Part shown: positions 8,401-15,016 of the stretch, in pieces
How the letters are laid out: the number at the start of each line of letters is the position of its first letter
How positions within the stretch are numbered: position 1 is the stretch's first letter
Assembly (NCBI GenBank): GCA_900769885.1
Contig: CAAGIG010000033.1
Span: forward strand, 1 to 18,247
Source of the DNA: Rikenellaceae bacterium
GTDB taxonomy: Bacteria; Bacteroidota; Bacteroidia; Bacteroidales; UBA932
Direction of reading: 5' to 3'
DNA length: 18,247 bases
Made by a program: the position numbers and the translations under genes
The notes under the pieces: generated by a model
The model's input: only the letters and a program-made list of their open reading frames with translations
Databases searched by the model: none
What the model was told of the DNA's origin: nothing

Positions 8401-8769
8401 AACGATAACAACTTCATCCAAAGTAAGAGATTCCTCCTGCAATACAGCATTTACCACAAAGTTGTCGGCAAGTGCCACATTTACTCCGGTAACCTCGGTC
8501 TTTCTATAACCAAGCATTTCCACAACAATGTTGTAAGGACCACCGGGCAGGATGTTTAGGATACGATAATTACCTTTTGAATCGGCAATTGAATAATACT
8601 GAGTACCCGAAGGGGTGTGAATAGCTACAACTGTTGCCCCTGCAACTTCTTCTTTGTTGGTGTCGGTAATCTTACCACTGATAGAAGAGGTAGTCACCTG
8701 TGCCATCATTGAGAATGATGCAAAAAGACAGATAGCTAACAATGCAATCTTTTTGATTGTTTGTTTCAT
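5440..8769 (-). CDS. TonB-dependent outer-membrane receptor, Oar-like, with carboxypeptidase-regulatory-like domain
   Basis: A 1109-residue outer-membrane beta-barrel that should import a ligand using TonB energy; the ligand is unknown. It has a signal peptide (about 1-23, cleaved near MMA/Q) and a carboxypeptidase-regulatory-like beta-sandwich (about 27-110, SGKITDTNKEEVAGATV and GNYRI motifs). A TonB-box-like LTLDEVVIVAE (115-125) and a plug domain (about 130-245, with NNFTIDGAASNNAFG) follow. The barrel ends in the aromatic MQLSLRYIFK. The plug-barrel junction GFLGGAMNAITRSGSNKFDASVY is typical of the Oar-like group rather than of SusC. No SusD partner gene, sigma/anti-sigma pair or glycan enzyme is adjacent, so it appears to be a single-gene unit with its own terminator. 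It is divergent from metK, with promoters sharing the 244-bp gap. Confidence 0.93.
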   Translation of the reverse strand: MKQTIKKIALLAICLFASFSMMAQVTTSSISGKITDTNKEEVAGATVVAIHTPSGTQYYSIADSKGNYRILNILPGGPYNIVVEMLGYRKTEVTGVNVALADNFVVNAVLQEESLTLDEVVIVAEGLSSNMRSDRSGALTSINAKAIESLPVISRDLEGLVKLTPQAYDSGNGPSIGGGTYRQNNFTIDGAASNNAFGIGQSMPAGGSPISMDAIEQITVNVTPYDVRQSGFLGGAMNAITRSGSNKFDASVYSYFYNEKFRGDKVGDNTLRLNPEQHFIVGARVGGPIIKNKLFFFLNFEMQRDTSPGPSRVASTPEKPYTNGNDGIARPSASVMDALSDYLINQWGYNPGAYQGYNSQNPGMKILARLDWNINNNHKLNIRYNLTNSKYPSAPSTSTSGLGDRGFTVNSRTASTAMYFQNARYFQEQNYSSAVAELNSRFLDGRLNNVLRAAYAHQYEPRSTEGGEFPFVDIVVGENTYTSFGTELFSYGNLRDVNTVTVTDELSAVLGRHHLLGGVQYEWNRTKNGFQRFGAGYYTFIFENENALMDAIGNNTLFDNPHQYAITHSFNEDYSQAFPQFDFHQFSIYLQDEMNFDRFKLSLGLRVELPIYPSLDYNFNEQVYNATFADYKGNGGHYDTRQLPSTTVMFSPRVGFNWDILGNRDLVLRGGSGLFTGRLPFVWIVAQAGDSGVIQNTYTAVQGGSNVIPDFTASREDALNQIYPNGVTPSSASISSISLMAPDLKMPQTWKSSLAVDYRMPGDVLFSVEGIFNYDVNPVTITNVALKDPVMSNINNFADNRYIWGGKYDSKISSAYLLNNEKKGGWYYSVTAKLEKNNFYGFDGMVAYTYSNAMSYGDGFGDQVYSAWNNAYTVNGQNYAELGYAGYVMPHRVIASLSYKKEYAKNFATGISLFYEGGPTGRYSYTYTANIVGDGGAYNLIYVPKTPDELTFTDYTYEDANKQVQVYTAEQQKQDFWYYVNNSKYLKDRKGMYAERNGLVAPWSHHFDVRIFQDFYINCKNGQRNTIQVGLDIRNIGNLLNKNWGHYHSINKASILKVSGYAPGSVGQDNAPTYQFQRNGTEVLRDEFSSTIGTGSTWMMQLSLRYIFK

Positions 8770-8816
8770 TGGTTTGATTTTTTAGTTTATAATGGTTTAT
8801 ATTGTAATCCAAACAA

Positions 8817-8824
8817 CAAATTTA
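8817..8824 (-). promoter_or_regulatory. Putative -7 box of the TonB receptor gene
   Basis: TAAATTTG on the minus strand matches TAnnTTTG and predicts a start near 8810, giving a leader of about 40 bases. No clear -33 TTTG is seen 19-21 bases upstream. The site nearly abuts the metK promoter on the other strand. Confidence 0.45.
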
Positions 8825-8832
8825 CCACTTTT

Positions 8833-8864
8833 TTTGGATATTTAAATTTTTATTTACACTTTTG
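8833..8864 (+). promoter_or_regulatory. Predicted metK promoter
   Basis: TTTG (8833-8836) is separated by 20 bases from CACTTTTG (8857-8864). This is a good Bacteroidota -33/-7 pair with one mismatch to TAnnTTTG. The predicted transcript start near 8871 falls just in front of the aptamer, so the whole riboswitch would be transcribed in a leader of about 143 bases. Confidence 0.6.
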
Positions 8865-8877
8865 CACCGTTGTTAAT

Positions 8878-8925
8878 GTGGAGAGATTTGATTGCTTGCA
8901 ACCACTCTAAAAAATGCTAAAATAT
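8878..8925 (+). promoter_or_regulatory. SAM-II-like riboswitch aptamer in the metK leader
   Basis: The conserved blocks of the SAM-II (SAM-alpha) class, as I remember them, appear in order and at the right spacing: GATTTG (8885-8890), CTTGCA (8895-8900), then after the P1 3' side an A-rich stretch running into ATGCTAAA (8914-8921). P1 can be drawn as AGAG (8882-8885) with CTCT (8905-8908), or alternatively GTGG (8878-8881) with CCAC (8902-8905). It is weaker than usual. A pseudoknot ATT (8891-8893) with AAT (8921-8923) would replace the usual ACC/GGU pairing. The next gene makes SAM, which fits feedback control. Ten bases, 8880-8889, are the exact reverse complement of the downstream terminator's 5' arm. 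The class call is from pattern memory and needs a covariance-model search; SAM-V, which shares the binding core, is the alternative. Confidence 0.75.
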
Positions 8926-8954
8926 AAATTTCATATAGTTAGTGTTTTTAGTTA

Positions 8955-8992
8955 AAATCTCTCCGACATTGCGGAAGAGATTTATTTTTTTT
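8955..8992 (+). terminator. Intrinsic terminator / expression platform in the metK leader
   Basis: AAATCTCT-CCG (8955-8965) pairs with CGG-A-AGAGATTT (8972-8983) around a six-base loop with one bulged A. A run of eight T follows at 8985-8992, giving a terminator inside the 5' leader 22 bases before the metK start. Its 5' arm AAATCTCTCC (8955-8964) can instead pair with GGAGAGATTT of the aptamer (8880-8889), forming an antiterminator. The AGAGATTT of the 3' arm is a direct copy of the aptamer segment 8882-8889, so the two compete for the same partner. Confidence 0.82.
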
Positions 8993-9013
8993 ATATACAA
9001 ACACTAAAGTATT

Positions 9014-10309
9014 ATGTCATATCTATTTACATCAGAATCAGTGTCAGAGGGGCACCCCGATAAAGTAGCAGATCAGATTTCAGATGCTATTCTTGATGAC
9101 TTCCTCAGACAAGACCCCAATGCAAAAGTGGCTTGCGAAACTTTTGTCAGCACAGGACTGGTAGTTATCGGAGGAGAAGTTAAATCGGAAGATGCCTATG
9201 TGGACATCCAGAGTGTATCGAGAAATGTCATTGAAAAAATCGGATACACAAAAGCAGAATATATGTTCGATTCCAAATCCTGCGGAATCCTTTCAGCTCT
9301 TCACGAACAGTCACCCGACATCAATCGTGGTGTAGTTCAAGAAGAACAAGGAGCCGGAGACCAGGGAATGATGTTCGGTTATGCTTGTGACGACACTCAG
9401 GAGTTTATGCCACTTCCTGTAACCTTGTCCCACATCGCCCTTATCGAATTGGCAAAAATCAGAAGAGAGGAGAACTCTCCAATGCCATATCTTCGTCCCG
9501 ATGCCAAATCACAATTCACCATCGAATACGACGACAATCACAATCCTGTAAGGGTACACACATTTGTCCTTTCGACCCAGCACGACGACTTTGTGGCTTG
9601 TGAAGGGGGAGTTATCGGCTCTTTGGAGAACGACAAAGCGCTCCACGACCGCATCTACAACGATATCAAGGATATTCTTATCCCACGTATTCTGTCGCGC
9701 CTTCCTGAAAAGACACAAAAACTCTTCGATGAGAACCTTATTCTACACGTGAACCCCACCGGAAAATTTGTAATCGGAGGTCCTCACGGTGATACAGGTC
9801 TGACAGGTCGCAAAATCATTGTAGACACATACGGTGGCAAAGGTGCCCACGGTGGTGGTGCATTCTCAGGAAAAGACCCCAGCAAAGTGGACCGCTCTGC
9901 TGCATATATGGCAAGATATATTGCCAAAAACCTTGTTGCAGCGGGAGTTGCAAAAGAGATCCTTGTACAGCTTTCATACGCCATCGGTATTGCAAAACCT
10001 GTAAGTATCTATGTAAATACCTACGGAACATCTACTTTGACAATTTCAGACGGAGAGATTGCCCAAAAAGTTGGAGAATTGTTCGATTTGCGTCCTGCCA
10101 AGATTATCCAGAAGTTCGGATTGAACAATCCTATCTATCTTCCAACAGCACAATACGGCCATTTCGGAAGAGATCCTTTCACCAGAAAATGCGAACTTAT
10201 TAGAAATGGTGAGAAAATCGAGAAGGAACTCCAATTCTTCGGATGGGAACTCCTTGATTCTGTAGAACTTGTAAAAGAAGCATTCACTTCTGTACAAAAG
10301 CAAGGGTAG
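9014..10309 (+). CDS. metK: S-adenosylmethionine synthetase (methionine adenosyltransferase)
   Basis: Makes S-adenosylmethionine from methionine and ATP in the cytoplasm. All signature elements are present: GHPDK (13-17) and QISDAILD at the N-terminus, the GAGDQGMMFGY hexapeptide region (113-123), GGPHGDTGLTGRK (255-267) and the P-loop-like GGGAFSGKDPSKVDRSA (280-296). At 431 residues it is longer than the roughly 384-residue enterobacterial enzyme, as is usual in Bacteroidota. The ATG at 9014 directly precedes the conserved SESVSEGHPDK start region. Expression is predicted to be controlled by the SAM-II-like riboswitch and leader terminator upstream. The 3' end overlaps the convergent comF gene by 26 bp and no metK terminator is seen before it. 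Confidence 0.98.
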   Translation: MSYLFTSESVSEGHPDKVADQISDAILDDFLRQDPNAKVACETFVSTGLVVIGGEVKSEDAYVDIQSVSRNVIEKIGYTKAEYMFDSKSCGILSALHEQSPDINRGVVQEEQGAGDQGMMFGYACDDTQEFMPLPVTLSHIALIELAKIRREENSPMPYLRPDAKSQFTIEYDDNHNPVRVHTFVLSTQHDDFVACEGGVIGSLENDKALHDRIYNDIKDILIPRILSRLPEKTQKLFDENLILHVNPTGKFVIGGPHGDTGLTGRKIIVDTYGGKGAHGGGAFSGKDPSKVDRSAAYMARYIAKNLVAAGVAKEILVQLSYAIGIAKPVSIYVNTYGTSTLTISDGEIAQKVGELFDLRPAKIIQKFGLNNPIYLPTAQYGHFGRDPFTRKCELIRNGEKIEKELQFFGWELLDSVELVKEAFTSVQKQG

Positions 10310-10976
10310 CAAAAGAGACCCTCACTCCTTCAATATGTTGCAACAATTCAAAACAAACTTGAGCTGTTGCACCCGAAGTAAGCACATCGTCCACCAGGAG
10401 GATGTGCTTTCCTTTTACCCTTTCCACAGCTTTGGGATCACGCAAAGCAAAACTTCCTTTGACATTTTCCCACTTTGCATCCATAGAGATCTTTGTCTGG
10501 GAAGATGAATATCTTTTTCTTTTCAAAAGGGAACACTCCAGAGGGACACCCCCCAATCCCGAAGAGATTCCCTGAGAAATCACTTTAGCCTGATTGTAAC
10601 CCCTTGTAAAACACCTTAGAGGATGAACAGGGACAGGAACAATCAAATCGACATCCGAGAATAATTCCTTACTGAATTCACCAAGCTTTCTGCCGAGATA
10701 ATGACCCAAAGGAATCCCATTTTCATATTTTACCTTCCTGACCAGACGGGAATAGTCATTATCCCTTGAATAATAGAACAATGATACAACATTCTGGAAA
10801 TAAGTCCTTCCCCACAGAATCTTTTCCGCAGGGTTTTCCCTCCAGTTCCAAAAATATGTATAAGGTATATCAGAGAGACAAGTCTGACAAATATGTTGCT
10901 CATCCATCTCCAGAATCTCACCACACACACAACATTTACGCGGAAATAAGAGTTCCGCAAACTCTTTCAATATCAT
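10284..10976 (-). CDS. comF: ComF family protein (phosphoribosyltransferase-like)
   Basis: A 230-residue ComF-type protein; relatives are needed for DNA uptake in naturally competent bacteria, but the family is also widespread in species not known to be competent. Four cysteines, CxxC at C15/C18 and CxxC at C30/C33, form the N-terminal zinc-binding knuckle. The PRTase-fold part has VPVHPLRCFTRGYNQAK (115-131) and the PRPP-loop-like ILLVDDVLTSGAT (192-204). Its ATG overlaps the mutS2 stop codon (ATGA), so translation is probably coupled to mutS2. The last 26 bases overlap the end of metK on the opposite strand. No terminator is visible for it. Confidence 0.93.
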   Translation of the reverse strand: MILKEFAELLFPRKCCVCGEILEMDEQHICQTCLSDIPYTYFWNWRENPAEKILWGRTYFQNVVSLFYYSRDNDYSRLVRKVKYENGIPLGHYLGRKLGEFSKELFSDVDLIVPVPVHPLRCFTRGYNQAKVISQGISSGLGGVPLECSLLKRKRYSSSQTKISMDAKWENVKGSFALRDPKAVERVKGKHILLVDDVLTSGATAQVCFELLQHIEGVRVSFATLAFVQK

Positions 10977-13480
10977 AATTTTACGATTGTAATTCCACTT
11001 CCTCCCCTCTCCACGTGCTCATCTGCAAATGAAACCACACCGGGTGTTATCTTCAAATATTTTCTGATTTCTTCTTTTAAAACGCCATTCCCTTTTCCGT
11101 GAAGGATAGAGACCTCTCCCACTCCCACCATCATAGCATCATCGATAAAATGGGTTACAGTCATTATCGCCTCCTCGAGTTTCATACCGCGAATATCTAT
11201 CGAGGGTTTGAAATTCAGCTTTCTATCACTGATAGAGGCACTTATCTTCTGCGCCACAGGGGTCGGCTTTGCGATATTTTTAAACTTGTTGGATGTAATC
11301 GGGGTAAGTTTTGCCAATTCGATTTTCGAGATAATATCTCCCACCGCCACAGATGCTTTTTTCCCTGAGATTGAGAGTACCTCTCCCACAAGTTCACTTC
11401 CCTCAACTCTGACGTAAGAGCCAACCTTAACCTCCGGAATTTCGACCTCGACCACCTTTGGAGCACCACCATCGGCAGAGACCGCAGCAGCTTCGGATGC
11501 CCTTTTTGCCTTTCTCTCCTGCTGACGCTTCTTCCGTTCAATGATTTGAGCCATCTTGCGCTCAATTTTGGCATCTGTCTGACTCTTGTTTTGAGTATCC
11601 TCAAGACTCTCGGTAAACTCTTTCAACTCCTTACGGACCAGCGCAGTACGGGCTTTCTCTGCCTGAGACTCCTTAATCTCACGGATAGTATTCTCGATTT
11701 TCTTGTTCGCAGATGAAAGTATCTCCTGAGCCTCCCTCTTAGCCTCCTCTATAATACTCTTCCTTAAGGACTTAATCTCTGTAAGCTCTTTTTCGTATTT
11801 TTCGGTAATATTGTCAAGAGTCTTGTCAGTCGCCTTGATTCTGGTCAATTTTTCCTCCAACTGTCTTTTGTTTCGGGCAATTTTTCTAAGATTACGCTCA
11901 ATGGAAACATAATCATTTCCGGCTCTCTCCTCTGCACCCTTGACAATATACTCAGGAAGACCTATTTTCCTGGCAAGTTCAAAAGCGAAAGAATTTCCGG
12001 GAAGTCCAATCTCCAATTTGAACATCGGCATAATCTTCTGCACATCGAACATCATCGCACCATTGACAATACGATTACTATTATTGGCAAAAAATTTAAG
12101 ATTGGTATAGTGAGTGGTAATCACCCCATAGCAACCACGCTGTTCCAGCTCATAAAGCAGCTGCTCGGCAATCGCCCCTCCCGCTGCAGGTTCTGTACCC
12201 GAACCGAACTCATCAATCAACACAAGGCTCTTGCTGTCAGCCCCTTCCACCACCTCTTTCATATTCATAAGGTGAGAGCTGTAGGTACTCAAATCATTTT
12301 CCAACGACTGGTCGTCACCTATATCGACAAAGAAACTCTTGAAAATGGAGAGCTCCGAACTCTCGGCAGCAGGAATCAACAGCCCCCACTGCATCATATA
12401 TTGCAACAGACCTACAGTCTTAAGACACACCGACTTACCTCCGGCATTAGGTCCAGAAATCAACAAAATCCGCTTTTCTGAAGTAAGGGTAATATCGAGC
12501 GGAACAATCGCCTTGCCCTCTTTCTTCAAAGCCTCTTCCAACAGCGGATGTCGAGCCTTTTTCAGAATAACCTCCCCATTGACCGACAAAATCGGCATAC
12601 CACCTTGAAAACGGGCACACACAATAGCTTTTGCCCTGATAAAATCAAGCAGTCCCATAAACTCTCCCGACTCGACAATATCATCTATATAAGGTCTGAG
12701 GAATTCTGTAAACTGAGTCAAAATCCGAATAATCTCCCTCTGCTCCTCGAAATGAAGCTCCCTCACCTGATTATTTATCTCCACAACCTCCAACGGTTCC
12801 ACAAAAGAGGTCTTACCCGAAGAAGACTCATCATAAACAAGTCCCGGAACCTTCCTTTTATTACCCGAAGAAACAGGAATAAGCAACTTTCCGTCACGAA
12901 CAGAAACTTGTGCCTCACTGTCGGCGATACCATCCTGCTGCGCCTTTTTCAGAATTGCCTGAATCCTCCTCGAGGCTATCCCCTCTTTCTCACGGATAGA
13001 GCGTCTGATAGCATAAAGTTCCTCCGAAGCATTGTCCCTGACATTACCATATTTGTCAAGAATGGTATCAATCCTTCTGGAAACCTCCGGAAAAGAGATT
13101 ACCGGAGCACTCAATTTCTTCAAATTGGGATATTTTTCCTCTTTACAATTTGAGAAGAAAGACAAAATCCTCCGGAGCAAATCGAGAGCATCGCGCAGAC
13201 GGGCCAATGAAGCCAGATCGATATAAGCATACTCGCTTTTCAAAGGGATAAGAAAAGGGATACAATCGACAAAAGGACTATCGGGGAACGACGGCTCAAA
13301 CATCATAATCTGCCTGAACTCATCTACCAACACCAAACGACGTGAAACCTCCTCGGCAACTGTAGAAATCTTCTCCTCCGAGGCCATCTCCTTGGCATAT
13401 AAGGTAGAGCAATTTCTCGAAACCGAATCTCTTAATTTATCAAAACCTAACTTTGACTCTATTTTGACTTCATTCTCCAT
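10973..13480 (-). CDS. mutS2: MutS2 family ATPase/endonuclease with Smr domain
   Basis: A MutS-related ATPase of the MutS2 type, which in other bacteria suppresses recombination or rescues collided ribosomes rather than doing mismatch repair. At 835 residues it lacks the MutS1 mismatch-recognition domain and starts directly with core/lever helices. Walker A is GPNAGGKS (343-350) and Walker B LVLIDEFGSGTEP (419-431), followed by ITTHYTNLK. A long coiled coil rich in Lys/Glu (about 510-655) follows, then a KOW-like segment GSYVRVEGSELVGEVL (about 690), and a C-terminal Smr domain with IDIRGMKLEEA and HGKGNGVL (last about 80 residues). The conserved LDxR of Smr is IDIR here. The stop overlaps the comF start. 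The start lies about where transcription from the upstream TATCTTTG box would begin, so the mRNA may be nearly leaderless. Confidence 0.96.
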   Translation of the reverse strand: MENEVKIESKLGFDKLRDSVSRNCSTLYAKEMASEEKISTVAEEVSRRLVLVDEFRQIMMFEPSFPDSPFVDCIPFLIPLKSEYAYIDLASLARLRDALDLLRRILSFFSNCKEEKYPNLKKLSAPVISFPEVSRRIDTILDKYGNVRDNASEELYAIRRSIREKEGIASRRIQAILKKAQQDGIADSEAQVSVRDGKLLIPVSSGNKRKVPGLVYDESSSGKTSFVEPLEVVEINNQVRELHFEEQREIIRILTQFTEFLRPYIDDIVESGEFMGLLDFIRAKAIVCARFQGGMPILSVNGEVILKKARHPLLEEALKKEGKAIVPLDITLTSEKRILLISGPNAGGKSVCLKTVGLLQYMMQWGLLIPAAESSELSIFKSFFVDIGDDQSLENDLSTYSSHLMNMKEVVEGADSKSLVLIDEFGSGTEPAAGGAIAEQLLYELEQRGCYGVITTHYTNLKFFANNSNRIVNGAMMFDVQKIMPMFKLEIGLPGNSFAFELARKIGLPEYIVKGAEERAGNDYVSIERNLRKIARNKRQLEEKLTRIKATDKTLDNITEKYEKELTEIKSLRKSIIEEAKREAQEILSSANKKIENTIREIKESQAEKARTALVRKELKEFTESLEDTQNKSQTDAKIERKMAQIIERKKRQQERKAKRASEAAAVSADGGAPKVVEVEIPEVKVGSYVRVEGSELVGEVLSISGKKASVAVGDIISKIELAKLTPITSNKFKNIAKPTPVAQKISASISDRKLNFKPSIDIRGMKLEEAIMTVTHFIDDAMMVGVGEVSILHGKGNGVLKEEIRKYLKITPGVVSFADEHVERGGSGITIVKL

Positions 13481-13484
13481 AGGC

Positions 13485-13515
13485 GCAAAGATATACCAAA
13501 ATAATTTATCTTTGC
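13485..13515. promoter_or_regulatory. Divergent mutS2/plsY promoter dyad
   Basis: GCAAAGATA (13485-13493) and TATCTTTGC (13507-13515) are perfect inverted copies separated by 13 bases. Each arm is a TAnnTTTG -7 box, one for each strand. The plus-strand box predicts a start near 13521, 14 bases before plsY. The minus-strand box predicts a start near 13479, essentially at the mutS2 ATG (13480). The -33 region of each promoter falls on or near the other's -7 box, so simultaneous occupancy by two polymerases looks unlikely. Confidence 0.55.
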
Positions 13516-13534
13516 ACGCAAATCACAAAGTCAA

Positions 13535-14197
13535 ATGATATTGGAGATTATAGCACTGATTCTGGTTTCGTATCTGATGGGCTCCGCCTCATCGGCGATT
13601 CTATTGTGCAAACTCCTCTATAAGCAGGATATCAGACTGATAGGGAGCGGTAATCCCGGTGCAAGCAATGTCCAAAGAAACTACGGCTGGAAATCGGGAG
13701 TCACAGTTCTGCTGATCGATGCCCTCAAAGGGGCAATTGCAGTCAACCTCGCATATTTCACATCAATCCCCCAGGAGAGCGAAACCTTCGCCACCCTCCA
13801 GCTGACTTTGGGACTCGCAGTAATGCTGGGACATATATTCCCGATATTTTTCAAATTTAAAGGAGGGAAAGGTGTTGCCATCCTGTTTGGAATAATGGGA
13901 GCAATACACCCTCTGGCAATGATGATTTGTCTCGTGACATTTGTCATTATACTACTGATAACAAGATATATATCACTATCAGTCCTCATCGCTGTGCTGT
14001 TTTACCCCATAATGATTAACTCAGTATTTGCCCTATCGATTTTCCCAAATGAGACACTGACTGTAAAAATCTTCAGCATCGTCACAGCAATTATAATATG
14101 GTTGAGTCATATCAGCAATATCAAAAGACTCCTCAACCACACAGAGTCCAAATTTTATATAAAAAAGCCGGTCAGTTCCAAAACTTCCCGGCATTAG
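13535..14197 (+). CDS. plsY: Acyl-phosphate:glycerol-3-phosphate acyltransferase PlsY
   Basis: Integral-membrane enzyme that transfers an acyl group from acyl-phosphate to the sn-1 position of glycerol-3-phosphate, the first committed step of phospholipid synthesis in most bacteria. The 220 residues contain about five membrane helices and the three conserved loops: GSGNPGASN (37-45), the DALKGA segment (62-67) and GHIFPIFFKFKGGKGVA (99-115). The charged tail after about 195 is cytoplasmic by prediction. The gene stands alone on the plus strand, divergent from mutS2 and convergent with cdaA, leaving only eight bases between the two stop ends. Its last codons double as the cdaA terminator on the opposite strand. 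Confidence 0.96.
   Translation: MILEIIALILVSYLMGSASSAILLCKLLYKQDIRLIGSGNPGASNVQRNYGWKSGVTVLLIDALKGAIAVNLAYFTSIPQESETFATLQLTLGLAVMLGHIFPIFFKFKGGKGVAILFGIMGAIHPLAMMICLVTFVIILLITRYISLSVLIAVLFYPIMINSVFALSIFPNETLTVKIFSIVTAIIIWLSHISNIKRLLNHTESKFYIKKPVSSKTSRH
14161..14192 (-). terminator. cdaA terminator embedded in the plsY coding end
   Basis: On the minus strand GCCGG (14192-14188) pairs with CCGGC (14171-14167), and AGTT (14185-14182) with AACT (14177-14174). A symmetric GA/GA internal loop separates the two stems and TTGG forms the apical loop. TTTTTT (14166-14161) follows. The tandem GA facing GA could form sheared pairs, making the stem almost continuous. It ends the cdaA message 14-45 bases past the stop, within the plsY reading frame. 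Confidence 0.78.
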
Positions 14198-14205
14198 ATT
14201 CTTTA

Positions 14206-14994
14206 TCAATTTTTTCTGAAAGAATTCTCAATCAACAGTTTCAATTCACTGATACTCGTTGTCGTTTTCAGTTCCCCTGCTGACACATAGGATATTTTCC
14301 CAGTCTCCTCCGAAACCACAATAGCATCGGCATCGGTATCCTGAGTAATACTCACTGCCGCCTTGTGCCTCATTCCGTACTGCGGAGGGATATTTGGATT
14401 CTTGACAATCGGCAAAGTACATCTTGCCGACATAATCCTGTCCCTGGAAATTACCATCGCACCATCGTGCAAAGGTGAATTTTTGAAAAATATATTCTCT
14501 ATAAGCCTCCTGCTGATAGCCGCATCAATTGTATCTCCCGTCTGGGTAACAAAAGCCAGAGAGGCATTGTGCTGAATAACGATAAGTGCCCCCGTTTTGG
14601 TCTCTGACATTGCCCTGCAAGCATCTGCAATCTCATCAATAGAGGTAGCACCCATCTCATTCTCAGCCTTTCCAAAAAGCCATTTTGTCAGAAAATTGCC
14701 ATTTGTTCTTGAAAGATACTTCCCTCCGATATGGAGCAAAAATCTCCTGATTTCGGTCTGGAAAATAACGATCAACGCAATAACCCCGACACCGAGCACC
14801 TGCCCCAGAATAGAAGACAACAATCTCATATTCAAGGCAGATACCACGATCCAGGTCAAATATATCAATAGTATTCCAACGAAGATATTGAAAATGGAAG
14901 TACCTTTTGCCAATTTCAACAATTGGAAAATCAATATCCCCACAAGGATTATATCCAGGATATCTACTACCGATATTTTTATAAAATCAAACAT
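14206..14994 (-). CDS. cdaA: CdaA-type diadenylate cyclase (c-di-AMP synthase)
   Basis: A membrane-anchored diadenylate cyclase that should condense two ATP into cyclic di-AMP, a second messenger for potassium, turgor and cell-wall control. The 262 residues have three N-terminal membrane helices (about 8-25, 33-54, 61-79) and a DAC domain (about 90-255). The catalytic SPLHDGAM with DGA at 177-179 and the ATP-binding VVSEETGKIS (226-235) are intact. The second catalytic motif reads GMRHKAA (207-213), whereas the usual form is GTRHRAA, so Thr and the second Arg of RHR are replaced by Met and Lys. It lies 22 bp downstream of the C69 peptidase gene, so the two are probably cotranscribed. cdaR and glmM, the usual firmicute partners, are not present. 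Confidence 0.93.
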   Translation of the reverse strand: MFDFIKISVVDILDIILVGILIFQLLKLAKGTSIFNIFVGILLIYLTWIVVSALNMRLLSSILGQVLGVGVIALIVIFQTEIRRFLLHIGGKYLSRTNGNFLTKWLFGKAENEMGATSIDEIADACRAMSETKTGALIVIQHNASLAFVTQTGDTIDAAISRRLIENIFFKNSPLHDGAMVISRDRIMSARCTLPIVKNPNIPPQYGMRHKAAVSITQDTDADAIVVSEETGKISYVSAGELKTTTSISELKLLIENSFRKN

Positions 14995-15016
14995 TGCTGA
15001 GTATTCTTCCTAAAAA

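Noticed and set aside
5440..8769. Possibility that the receptor is a SusC of a glycan-uptake locus
   Set aside because: No SusD gene, glycoside hydrolase or regulator is adjacent, and the plug/barrel sequence looks Oar-like.
12548..13153. 201-codon plus-strand frame antisense to mutS2
   Set aside because: It is an antisense shadow; mutS2 on the minus strand has intact Walker and Smr motifs throughout.
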